Below are positions 1 through 6,822 of a stretch of DNA of 17,630 nucleotides, in pieces (the first letter of the stretch is position 1; each line of letters starts with the position of its first letter). Under the pieces are notes generated by a model. The model searched no databases. It was not told the origin of the DNA and worked only from the letters and a program-made list of their open reading frames with translations. This DNA is from an uncultured Lachnospiraceae bacterium (GTDB taxonomy: Bacteria > Bacillota > Clostridia > Lachnospirales > Lachnospiraceae), in assembly GCA_910586095.1 (NCBI GenBank), contig CAJUHQ010000070.1, positions 1 through 17,630 on the forward strand. The letters are read 5' to 3'. A program made the translations under genes and the position numbers.

Positions 1-1265
1 GCCATATAGTGATCGAATAAAATTTCACCTTCACTAACCTGAATTCCCTTAATTTTTATAATATACTGATTGGGATTAAGTTGTATATTATCCCTCAAAC
101 GAATAATTGGAACTACTGTACCCAACTCCAACGCAATCTGTCTTCGTATCATAACCACACGATCAAGCAAGTCACCGCCTTGATTCACATCCGCAAGTGG
201 AATAATACCATAACCAAACTCTAGTTCAATTGGATCTACTTGCAAGAGAGAATTTACATTCTCTGTTCTGCGAACTTCATCTGCTGCGTCTTCTTCTATA
301 TCTGCTTCTGCTTCAATATTCGCCACTTCGATTGTGCTGGCAATCATACGTCCACATATTATAAATATAACACCTAATAAGACGAAAATCAATGTATTAA
401 GCGGCGTTATTAAGCCAAGAAATGAAAGAACCCCACCTACCATATACAATACTTTAGGAATACCAAAAAGCTGGTTGACAAGCACACTGCCAAAATCCGA
501 TTCCTTAGATCCCTTTGTTACCAAAATACCTGTTGACAAAGAAATAAGAAGTGATGGAATCTGACTAACCAAGCCATCACCAATTGTCAAAATAGTATAT
601 TTGTCTAAGGCAGCGCCAATGTCCATGTTCTGTCTGACAACACCCATAATGATGCCGCCAACAATGTTGACACCTGTTATGATAAGACCTGCTGTCGCAT
701 CTCCCTTGACATACTTTACAGCACCGTCCATAGAACCAAAGAAGCTAGACTCCTGCTGCAATTTATCACGCTGTATCTTTGCCTCCGCATCTGTAATTGC
801 GCCTGTGTTGAGGTCTGCATCAATTGCCATCTGTTTACCAGGCATAGCATCTAGAGTAAATCTCGCTGTTACCTCAGCAACACGCTCAGAACCTTTATTA
901 ATTACTACAAACTGTACAATAATCAAAATGATAAATACAACAATACCAATGACAAGATCGCCACCACCCACGAAGTTACCAAATGTTGCTACAACATTGC
1001 CTGGATCTCCTGTAGATAGGATCAATCGAGTGGATGATACATTCAACGCAATTCTAAAGATAGTTGTAAACAACAAAACTGTCGGATAAAATGACAGATC
1101 CAAAACCTCTTTTGCAAACATTGTGGTAAACAAAATTGTGAACGCAAGCGATATGTTGATTGCAAGCAACACATCTAGCAATGTACTGCTGATTGGCACG
1201 ATCAACATAATAACGGCTCCAAGCAAATATAAAGCCACACCTATGTCTGCCTTTTTCATTTTCAT
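1..1265 (-). CDS. flhA: FlhA, flagellar export gate protein (partial, C-terminus beyond left edge)
   Basis: FlhA is the large inner-membrane subunit of the flagellar type III export gate; its cytoplasmic domain docks substrates and chaperones. Reading the minus strand from ATG at 1265-1263 gives an unbroken frame of about 421 residues beginning MKMKKADIGVALYLLG. Multiple hydrophobic segments follow, with family-typical stretches such as FPTVLL-like 'FYPTVLLFTTIFRIALNVSSTR', 'NFVGGGDLVIGIVVF', 'FTLDAMPGKQMAID' and 'SFFGSMDGAVKYVKGDA'. The cytoplasmic domain starts around residue 330 and includes 'ELEFGYGIIPL'. The full protein is usually about 680-700 residues, so roughly 60 percent is present. 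The Shine-Dalgarno sequence AAGGGGGA lies about 8-9 bases before the chosen ATG; a second in-frame ATG at 1259 is possible. Unlike its neighbours it is separated from flhB by about 350 bases that hold a terminator and a promoter candidate. Confidence 0.97.
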   Translation of the reverse strand, partial: MKMKKADIGVALYLLGAVIMLIVPISSTLLDVLLAINISLAFTILFTTMFAKEVLDLSFYPTVLLFTTIFRIALNVSSTRLILSTGDPGNVVATFGNFVGGGDLVIGIVVFIILIIVQFVVINKGSERVAEVTARFTLDAMPGKQMAIDADLNTGAITDAEAKIQRDKLQQESSFFGSMDGAVKYVKGDATAGLIITGVNIVGGIIMGVVRQNMDIGAALDKYTILTIGDGLVSQIPSLLISLSTGILVTKGSKESDFGSVLVNQLFGIPKVLYMVGGVLSFLGLITPLNTLIFVLLGVIFIICGRMIASTIEVANIEAEADIEEDAADEVRRTENVNSLLQVDPIELEFGYGIIPLADVNQGGDLLDRVVMIRRQIALELGTVVPIIRLRDNIQLNPNQYIIKIKGIQVSEGEILFDHYM

Positions 1266-1358
1266 GTTTTGCTTCCCCCTTAACTTCTAGAAATCCTTCG
1301 ACATTGAAAAAGCAAAATCCTCCTCCATTCGACTTTGTTCTCAATGCTGCTACGATAA

Positions 1359-1387
1359 ATTATCTCACAATTAACATAATTTGTACA
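1359..1387 (-). promoter_or_regulatory. Candidate sigma-A promoter for flhA
   Basis: On the minus strand TGTACA (-35, 1382-1387) is followed after 17 bases by GATAAT (-10, 1359-1364). A TGA precedes the -10, giving a TGn extended -10. The start of transcription would be near 1352, leaving a leader of about 87 bases before the flhA ATG. It sits just downstream of the terminator at 1447-1488, which supports flhA having its own start. The -35 is only a 4 of 6 match. Confidence 0.5.
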
Positions 1388-1446
1388 TAATAATTTGCAA
1401 TATTTTTGAATTTTTTTATTTTTTATAATTTTTCCACAAATAAAAC

Positions 1447-1488
1447 AAAAAAACTCTGTGCGATTTTGCCCACACTAGAGTCTTTTTT
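1447..1488 (-). terminator. Intrinsic terminator after flhB
   Basis: On the minus strand ACTCT, a one-base bulge and GTG pair with CAC-AGAGT around a 12-base loop (stem arms 1473-1481 and 1453-1460). A run of seven T follows (1447-1453). The plus strand also has a T run after the stem, so it could work both ways, but the only upstream gene is flhB on the minus strand. The stem is modest (8 pairs, one bulge). Confidence 0.65.
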
Positions 1489-1558
1489 GCTTCTTATAAT
1501 GCATTATTCTTCTATAGAGATCTATATTTTATGTAAACTTATTGTCAGAACATACTAT

Positions 1559-1603
1559 CAACAACCCACGCATCTGAGTTGTCGCTCAAATTATGGGCTG
1601 TTG
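1559..1603 (-). other. Two-stem hairpin 10 bases after the flhB stop
   Basis: Outer arms CAACAACCCA (1559-1568) and TGGGCTGTTG (1594-1603) pair over 10 positions with one wobble. Inside, TGAG (1575-1578) pairs with CTCA (1585-1588) over a six-base loop. No T run follows, so it is not a standard terminator by itself; it may protect the 3' end of the upstream message or be a regulatory fold. Function unknown. Confidence 0.5.
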
Positions 1604-1613
1604 ACCATTCAGT

Positions 1614-2723
1614 CTAAATTTTTCCTTGCATTTTATATACCATTGCTAACACTTCTGCAACAGCCTGATAGAGTTCTGGAGGCACCTCCTGCCCAATATC
1701 TACATTTGCATAGAGCATTCGTGCAAGCGGTTTATTTTCCACAATCTCCACTTTATTTTCCTTGGCAATCTCCTTGATTTTTTGCGCTACATAATCAGCA
1801 CCTTTTGCCAGTACTTTTGGAGCAGAGCCTTCTTCTGCATCATAGCGTATTGCCACCGCAAAATGCGTTGGGTTTGTGATGACAACGTCTGCCTTAGGTA
1901 CATCTTGCATCATTCTTCGTTGAGACGCCTCACGCATCTTGCTTCGAATCTTTCCCTTGATCTGTGGATCTCCTTCTGCATTTTTATACTCATCCTTAAC
2001 TTCCTGCTTAGTCATCTTAATATCATTATGAAACTTGCGCCGCTGATAAATCAGATCCGCAAATGCAATCACCATAAATACAAGAGAAATCTTCAATCCC
2101 ATATTAATTACAATATTGCCAATCAATTCAAGCGCCTGATTGAGCGGCATACTATAAAATTTGACAAGATACACCCACTCATCTTTGACTGTAGAGTATA
2201 CAACATATGTGATTAAAATAATTTTTGCAATGGATTTGAGTAACTCAATAATCTTTTCTTTTGAGAACAATCGTTTCATACCAGAAACAGGATTCAATTT
2301 GCTAAATTTAGGCTTTAATGGTTTTGTCGCAATCTGGAAACGAAATTGCAACATATTGATCCCTACTGCTAAGAAAACTCCCACCACAAAAAAAGGAAGC
2401 AATTGTATCAAAATTTCGACAATCACACTGTTTATCAAAATCCGATAATCTTCCCTGACGATCTTTCCCTCCCAGAATATTGTATAATCTGGAATCTTCT
2501 CATAGATTTCACTGAAAAGTTTCATAAAATTTTCGCCCATATGACCGATCCAGAACTTCAATATCAGAAAAAGAGCAATCAGCTCTACGCCACTGCTCAA
2601 CTCTTTACTTTTTGGAACTTTACCATCCTTACGAGTATCCGATTTCTTTTTGGATGTAGGTTCTTCTGTCTTTTCACCACCAGGACCGTCCTGTCCAAAA
2701 AATTGCAGGTTATATACTATCAT
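1614..2723 (-). CDS. flhB: FlhB, export gate substrate-specificity switch
   Basis: FlhB is the membrane protein of the export gate whose self-cleavage switches export from rod/hook to filament substrates. The 369-residue product starts MIVYNLQFFGQDGPGGEKTEEPT, the usual FlhB opening, followed by four hydrophobic segments between about residues 45 and 225. The autocleavage motif NPTH is intact at residues 284-287, and the C-terminal domain is complete (ends KMQGKI). The frame is open upstream to 2945, but that extension is fliR sequence in another frame. The ATG at 2723 overlaps the fliR stop by one base (TGATG) and has AAGGA 8 bases upstream, so the two genes are probably translationally coupled. 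Confidence 0.97.
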   Translation of the reverse strand: MIVYNLQFFGQDGPGGEKTEEPTSKKKSDTRKDGKVPKSKELSSGVELIALFLILKFWIGHMGENFMKLFSEIYEKIPDYTIFWEGKIVREDYRILINSVIVEILIQLLPFFVVGVFLAVGINMLQFRFQIATKPLKPKFSKLNPVSGMKRLFSKEKIIELLKSIAKIILITYVVYSTVKDEWVYLVKFYSMPLNQALELIGNIVINMGLKISLVFMVIAFADLIYQRRKFHNDIKMTKQEVKDEYKNAEGDPQIKGKIRSKMREASQRRMMQDVPKADVVITNPTHFAVAIRYDAEEGSAPKVLAKGADYVAQKIKEIAKENKVEIVENKPLARMLYANVDIGQEVPPELYQAVAEVLAMVYKMQGKI

Positions 2724-3505
2724 CACATCAATCCTTCCACAATAGAAACCATCATCTGCTGGATCTGTGTCGTTATAAAATTGCAAATATCTGGAAGCAA
2801 TCTCACAGTTATCATAATAACACTCAATCCCGCAAGCAGCTTTAACTGAATTCCGACAGAGAACATATTCATCTGAGGGGCTAGTTTTGCTAAAAGTCCT
2901 AACACAATATTCATCAATGTAATACTCGCAAAAACTGGCAGGCAAATTCGAAATCCAATCACAATATAATTGCTCAAAAAGGTAATAAGCGACAATAATA
3001 ATTTTTCTGTATTGATCTGAACCCCATTAATGGGTATCAAAATAAATGTCTCCATTAAAGCATTCAGCAAAAATCGATGAAGACCTGTTGCATATAAAAT
3101 AAGCATCGTACCATACTGCAATAATGCTCCTGTGATAGAAGATTGTTCATTGGTTGTCGGATCAAATATGGTCGCCATAGAAAGGCCAATCTCCATATCC
3201 ATAATTCTTCCTGCAAATAAAACAATGGAAGTACACATCTGAGCCCCTAATCCAAGCAATAGGCCCACCGTCACTTCCTTCAACACTACAATAGCATATC
3301 CAAGTATTGTATTATACTGTGGATAAACATGTGTTGGACCAAACTGATACAACAAATATGCCACAAACACACTCAGTCCAATTTTTACACGGTTTGGCAC
3401 ACCGCGCGTACTAAAAAAGGGGGCTACAAACACAAAACTTGCTGTTCTCATCAGTATCAGCAGGAAATATTCCAACTCAGACAGCGAGAAAGATAAATCA
3501 ATCAT
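2723..3505 (-). CDS. fliR: FliR, flagellar export gate protein
   Basis: FliR is a core subunit of the FliPQR export channel in the cytoplasmic membrane. The 260-residue product has the family's usual length and about six hydrophobic segments. Conserved features include an RTASFVFVAPFFSTRGVP-type stretch near residues 20-37 and a 'GLLLGLGAQM' stretch near the middle. The ATG at 3505 has AGGAGGA 7 bases upstream. There are 24 bases between the fliQ stop and this start, and flhB follows with a one-base overlap. Confidence 0.96.
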   Translation of the reverse strand: MIDLSFSLSELEYFLLILMRTASFVFVAPFFSTRGVPNRVKIGLSVFVAYLLYQFGPTHVYPQYNTILGYAIVVLKEVTVGLLLGLGAQMCTSIVLFAGRIMDMEIGLSMATIFDPTTNEQSSITGALLQYGTMLILYATGLHRFLLNALMETFILIPINGVQINTEKLLLSLITFLSNYIVIGFRICLPVFASITLMNIVLGLLAKLAPQMNMFSVGIQLKLLAGLSVIMITVRLLPDICNFITTQIQQMMVSIVEGLM

Positions 3506-3529
3506 GTTCTGTCCTCCTGTCTTTCTCTG

Positions 3530-3799
3530 TTATCTGATATAAAGAGAAAAATCTTGCCATAACTCTGTCATAAAAGTAGTCATGTTGTTTAACATCCAAT
3601 GTCCTAACAACATCAGACACACGAACATTCCTACTACTTTTGGCACAAACGTAAGTGTCTGCTCTTGTATTGAGGTTACTGTCTGAAAAATACTGACACA
3701 AAGCCCTATAACTAGAGAAACTAGCAATGGCGGAGCCGCTGTTTTCAATATAACCATCAAGCCATCCTGCATGATATCAGTCACCATTTCAACTGTCAT
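3530..3799 (-). CDS. fliQ: FliQ, flagellar export gate protein
   Basis: FliQ is a small two-helix hairpin subunit that packs around FliP/FliR in the export gate. From ATG at 3799 the product is 89 residues (MTVEMVTDIMQDGLMVILKTAAPPLL...), matching the family length, with hydrophobic segments near residues 16-40 and 50-75. A GTG four codons upstream (3811) is also in frame, but it overlaps the Shine-Dalgarno AAAGGGG, which lies 11 bases before the preferred ATG. About 40 bases separate this start from the fliP stop. Confidence 0.94.
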   Translation of the reverse strand: MTVEMVTDIMQDGLMVILKTAAPPLLVSLVIGLCVSIFQTVTSIQEQTLTFVPKVVGMFVCLMLLGHWMLNNMTTFMTELWQDFSLYIR

Positions 3800-3840
3800 C
3801 TGCCAATCCACCCCTTTCTTCTATTTCCACTTTGTCACCG

Positions 3841-4743
3841 TCAATAAAAAGTTCTGACTAAACCTACTATCACCCAATTCCAACCATCTGCCAAGACAAA
3901 CAATAAAATCTTAAATGGCATAGAAATTGTTGTTGGCGGAAGCATCATCATACCCATACTCATCAACACAGAAGCTACTACCATGTCAATGACAATAAAA
4001 GGAATATAAATAAGAAAACCTATAATAAAGGCTGTTCGAAGTTCACTGATAATAAATCCTGGTATCAATACAGTCGTAGGCACCTGTTCCTCACTCGTAC
4101 CATCCCATGCAGTGTTTGAAATCTGCATAAAAACATCAATATCTTTTACTTGCGTATGCTCAAACATAAAATGTCGAAGCGGTCCAGATGCAACCTCTAG
4201 GGCCTCATCAAACCCAATCTCTCCTGCATCATATGGTACAATTGCCTCTGTGTAAACCTGACTAAATATTGGCTGCATAATAAAAAAAGTAAGAAATAAC
4301 GCAATTGCAATCAGCACCTGATTGGGGGGTGCTGACTGTGTATTTAATGCCTGCCTTGTAAAATGCAGTACAATTAAAATCCTGGTAAAGGATGTGATCG
4401 TAATCAAAAGAATGGGCAACACTGCAATCGCTGTCAATATCAAAAGAATCCTCAGTGTACCACTGAGTTCTCCGTTCCCATCATCATACGTAATTGTTAA
4501 TCTATTCGCAATATTTAGTTCCTGCAGATCCTCTCCCGTCTCGGCTGTACCTGGATCATTGACGGTTGTTCTATACTCCTCGTCTCGATCATTGTCTAGT
4601 ATGCGATCTGCTTCTACCTCGTTCTGGCTTGTAGCACTTGCCACAGCCACATCAGCCACCACGAGCGTAAGTATCATGCAAAGCATATATACAAGTTTTC
4701 GAACTTCCTGCTTTATACTGTATTTTCTGCCTTTATTTTTCAT
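3841..4743 (-). CDS. fliP: FliP, flagellar export gate protein with long acidic N-terminus
   Basis: FliP forms the central export pore with FliQ and FliR. The product is 300 residues, about 50-80 longer than many FliPs. Residues 15-37 are a probable cleavable signal sequence ending ASA. About 50 acidic polar residues follow (many Glu/Asp, e.g. 'EADRILDNDRDEEYR'), then the conserved core from about residue 95 with 'SFTRILIVLHFTRQAL', 'PPNQVLIAIALFLTFFIM' and 'MGMMMLPPTTISMPFKILLF'. AAGGA lies 11 bases before the ATG at 4743. A nearer, out-of-frame ATG at 4750 opens a five-codon frame across the start. Confidence 0.96.
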   Translation of the reverse strand: MKNKGRKYSIKQEVRKLVYMLCMILTLVVADVAVASATSQNEVEADRILDNDRDEEYRTTVNDPGTAETGEDLQELNIANRLTITYDDGNGELSGTLRILLILTAIAVLPILLITITSFTRILIVLHFTRQALNTQSAPPNQVLIAIALFLTFFIMQPIFSQVYTEAIVPYDAGEIGFDEALEVASGPLRHFMFEHTQVKDIDVFMQISNTAWDGTSEEQVPTTVLIPGFIISELRTAFIIGFLIYIPFIVIDMVVASVLMSMGMMMLPPTTISMPFKILLFVLADGWNWVIVGLVRTFY

Positions 4744-4750
4744 AAATCAT
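4733..4750 (-). promoter_or_regulatory. Five-codon upstream ORF overlapping the fliP start
   Basis: AAGGA at 4755-4759 is followed 4 bases later by ATG ATT TAT GAA AAA TAA (4750-4733), out of frame with fliP, whose ATG (4743-4741) lies inside it. Ribosomes bound at this site could start on either ATG. Whether it is used is unknown. Confidence 0.25.
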
Positions 4751-4770
4751 ATTATCCTTATGCCCACAGT

Positions 4771-5133
4771 CTACTGCTTTTTGAATTTATCAAAAATCTC
4801 CTTAAAATTTAGATTCATTGTTGAAGCCACTTTTGTACTACTAAACTTTGAGATATCATCCTTTGTCAGTTCCCCAAGTAAAGTAATTGTATCCTTGCAG
4901 ACCACGTAAGCAAAATAATTCTCACCAATTCTCACCACCTGAATATATTTGTTTGGTGCTATCCTGTAGGTTTCCAGAATCTCCACATTAGAACCAGCAA
5001 GCCTACTTTTCTGTACGCCTGCTGTTAGACGTGTTGCAAAATATGCAAGCACCAAGACAAATATAAAGACAAGTACAACTGTCAACAACTGCACAGTGGA
5101 ATCAAACCTGTTCAATGTCGATAATAAAAGCAT
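4771..5133 (-). CDS. fliO: FliO, flagellar export assembly protein
   Basis: FliO (FliO/FliZ family) is a small membrane protein that helps FliP assemble. The 120-residue product has one strong hydrophobic segment at about residues 15-36 (VQLLTVVLVFIFVLVLAYF), then a cytoplasmic domain with the family-like 'VEILETYRIAPNKYIQVVRIGENYFAYVV'. It starts 5 bases after the cheY stop and lies directly before fliP, the standard place for fliO. Its Shine-Dalgarno is weak (AGGCTAGAAAG), so translation is probably coupled to cheY. Family identity rests on topology and position as much as sequence, since fliO is poorly conserved. Confidence 0.88.
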   Translation of the reverse strand: MLLLSTLNRFDSTVQLLTVVLVFIFVLVLAYFATRLTAGVQKSRLAGSNVEILETYRIAPNKYIQVVRIGENYFAYVVCKDTITLLGELTKDDISKFSSTKVASTMNLNFKEIFDKFKKQ

Positions 5134-5138
5134 ACTTT

Positions 5139-5501
5139 CTAGCCTACAACCTTCTTAACAGCCTCCAAAACACGTTCTGCCTGGAATGGTTTTACAATAA
5201 AATCTTTTGCACCAGACTGGATCGCTTCAATTACCATCGCCTGTTGTCCCATAGCAGAACACATAATCACATTGGCTGATGGATCGATTGCCTTAATGCC
5301 TTTAAGTGCCTGAATTCCATCCATTTCGGGCATGGTGATGTCAAGTAATGTCAGGTCAGGTGAAGCCTCCTTATACTTATCTACCGCGATCTTGCCGTTT
5401 TCTGCTTCGGCTGCTATCTCATATCCATTTTTTGTAAGGATATCCTTAATCATCATTCTCATGAAAGCAGCATCATCTACGATCAGAATTCTCTTTCCCA
5501 T
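5139..5501 (-). CDS. cheY: CheY, chemotaxis response regulator
   Basis: This is a single receiver-domain protein of 120 residues. When phosphorylated by CheA, CheY binds the flagellar switch and changes rotation. The acidic pocket is Asp9/Asp10, the phosphoacceptor is Asp54 in LLDITMPEMDG, the switch Ser is residue 82 (CSAMG) and the conserved Lys is residue 104 (VKPF). No output domain follows. It sits between fliY, a likely CheY-P phosphatase, and fliO. The Shine-Dalgarno AAAGGA is 11 bases from the ATG. Its place inside the motor/export block, rather than with cheA/cheW, is usual for Clostridia. Confidence 0.97.
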   Translation of the reverse strand: MGKRILIVDDAAFMRMMIKDILTKNGYEIAAEAENGKIAVDKYKEASPDLTLLDITMPEMDGIQALKGIKAIDPSANVIMCSAMGQQAMVIEAIQSGAKDFIVKPFQAERVLEAVKKVVG

Positions 5502-5542
5502 AATTTAACATGTCCTTTCTAAACCCTGAAATAATTTATAAA

Positions 5543-5557
5543 ATACATTATATGTAT
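5543..5557. repeat. Inverted repeat in the fliY-cheY gap
   Basis: ATACAT and ATGTAT are perfect 6-base arms around a 3-base centre in the 60-base gap between fliY and cheY. A similar GATACAT/ATGTA arrangement occurs before motA (10189-10203) and fliM (7820-7841). It may be a protein-binding site, an RNA fold, or a product of AT-rich sequence. Confidence 0.3.
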
Positions 5558-5561
5558 CGGC

Positions 5562-6818
5562 TTATTTAATGATTTCCATAATCCTTACACCAAAGCTTTC
5601 CTCAATGACTACAACCTCACCTTTCGCCACAAACTTACCATTCACAAGAATGTCAATGGGTTCTCCAGCAATTTTGTCAAGCTCTATAATCGTGCCAGGT
5701 GCAAATTCCAAAATATCTGAGATAGACTTGCTTGTTCTGCCAAGCTCTACTGTGACTTCCAAAGGAACATCGCGGATCAGACCAATACTCTCAGCACTAA
5801 CCATCTCACTCTGTCCCTGTGCAAAACTTTGGAACTGTGCAGGCTGAATATTGACATTTGGCATACCATACATAGGCATACCCATCTGTGGCATACCATA
5901 ACCACCCTGTGGAGGCATACCCATCTGCGGCATACCATAACCGCCTTGTGGAGGCATACCCATCTGTGGTTGCCCCATTCCCATATCCATCTGTGGCATG
6001 CCGTAACTGCCTTGTGGCATACCCATTTGTGGCTGTCCCATATCCATAGCTGGAGGTGCTGGGGGTGGGGTTGGAACTGGAGCGGGGGCAGGTGCTGGAG
6101 CGGGTGTAGCATCCATTCCACCCATCTGCTGTTCCATAAAAGTATCATAGATAGATTTAGCAAAATCAAGCGGATACAGTTGCATCAATGTAGAATCCAC
6201 TAAATCATCAATTTGCATCCTAAATGAAATCTTTACAAACTGATCTTCCAAAAATGGTGATAATTCACGCGGTTCCTTTGTCTGAAGATCAACAAGACTT
6301 GCCTCTGGCGGACTGATATCAATTGTCTTACCCAACATAGAAGAAAGTGAAGTGGACGATGACCCCATCATTTGGTTCATAGCCTCTGAAATTGCACTCA
6401 AATGCAACTCTGTCAGCTCACCATCAATATTAGTACCATCACCACCCATCATCAAATCTGTGATGACTTTTACATCATGCTCTTTCAATACCAAGATATT
6501 AGTACCACTTAATCCAACTGTATATTTTATCTGAATAAATACACATGGCTTCTCGTAGGAGTCGATAACCTCCTGCCAAGAACACATTTCTACAACAGGT
6601 GTTGTAATATTTACTTTTCTATTTACAAGCGAATACAATGTTGTTGCAGAAGTACCCATACTAATGTTGGCTACCTCTCCTATTGCATCTTTTTCTATAT
6701 CTGTTAACTCACCAATACTTGTCGTCGCAGTAGCGGCGCTTGATGATCCAGAGTCCGGCGACAGATCTACTCCGTTCAACAATGCATTTATTTCGTCCTG
6801 AGATAACATGCCATCCAT
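5562..6818 (-). CDS. fliY: FliY, flagellar switch protein with CheC-like domains and FliN C-terminus
   Basis: FliY is a C-ring switch component that replaces FliN in many Firmicutes and can dephosphorylate CheY-P. In the 418-residue product, residues 1-16 (MDGMLSQDEINALLNG) resemble the CheY-P-binding peptide of FliM. Residues about 35-225 are a CheC-like module with two D/E-x-x-N half-sites: Glu48/Asn51 and Glu145/Asn148. Residues 231-335 are a low-complexity linker, first alternating Pro/Ala (238-257), then Met/Gly/Pro/Gln-rich tandem repeats (about 262-320). Residues 345-418 are a FliN/SpoA domain. The ATG at 6818 has GGAGGAGGA 8 bases upstream, inside the end of fliM; only 4 bases separate the genes. 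A possible internal start at 5804 would give an 80-residue FliN-only product. Confidence 0.95.
   Translation of the reverse strand: MDGMLSQDEINALLNGVDLSPDSGSSSAATATTSIGELTDIEKDAIGEVANISMGTSATTLYSLVNRKVNITTPVVEMCSWQEVIDSYEKPCVFIQIKYTVGLSGTNILVLKEHDVKVITDLMMGGDGTNIDGELTELHLSAISEAMNQMMGSSSTSLSSMLGKTIDISPPEASLVDLQTKEPRELSPFLEDQFVKISFRMQIDDLVDSTLMQLYPLDFAKSIYDTFMEQQMGGMDATPAPAPAPAPVPTPPPAPPAMDMGQPQMGMPQGSYGMPQMDMGMGQPQMGMPPQGGYGMPQMGMPPQGGYGMPQMGMPMYGMPNVNIQPAQFQSFAQGQSEMVSAESIGLIRDVPLEVTVELGRTSKSISDILEFAPGTIIELDKIAGEPIDILVNGKFVAKGEVVVIEESFGVRIMEIIK
5859..6035 (-). repeat. Coding tandem repeats in the fliY linker
   Basis: This stretch encodes about four imperfect copies of a Gln-Met-Gly-Met-Pro-Pro-Gln-Gly-Gly-Tyr-Gly-Met-Pro unit. 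The two central copies are nearly identical and spaced 39 bases apart. The number of units is likely to vary between strains by slippage or recombination. Confidence 0.85.
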
Positions 6819-6822
6819 TGTT

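Larger units (their letters stand above)
1266..1613. other. flhB-flhA intergenic region, about 350 bases
   Basis: This AT-rich gap interrupts an otherwise tightly packed gene block. In minus-strand order after the flhB stop it holds a 45-base two-stem hairpin (1559-1603), an intrinsic terminator (1447-1488), a sigma-A-like extended -10 promoter (1359-1387) and the flhA ribosome binding site. Open frames here are short and have no recognisable product. Confidence 0.8.

Noticed and set aside
601..1089. 162-residue plus-strand open frame opposite flhA, and similar plus-strand frames opposite fliY, motA and flhB
   Set aside because: They lie antisense to well-recognised genes, have odd composition and no family features; they are shadows of the real coding strand.
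1054..1344. 96-residue minus-strand frame across the flhA start
   Set aside because: It runs in another frame of flhA and its leader, and its sequence is Cys/His-rich nonsense typical of frame shadows.
1496..1507. 12-base palindrome ATAATGCATTAT in the flhB-flhA gap
   Set aside because: Short and wholly AT-rich apart from the centre; common by chance in such sequence and not placed at a promoter.
2724..2945. N-terminal extension of flhB by 74 residues
   Set aside because: The extension is out-of-frame fliR sequence. The family start MIVYNLQFF with its own ribosome site lies at 2723.
5549..5565. Perfect TATAAT and a GCCGATA word on the minus strand between fliY and cheY, possible sigma-A or sigma-28 promoter
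   Set aside because: No acceptable -35 is found at 16-18 bases for sigma-A, and no TAAA about 15 bases upstream for sigma-28. Most of the match is explained by the AT-rich inverted repeat.
5859..6035. Short regularly spaced repeats that could suggest a CRISPR array
   Set aside because: The repeats are in frame within fliY, encode a Met/Gly/Pro/Gln linker, and have no distinct spacers.
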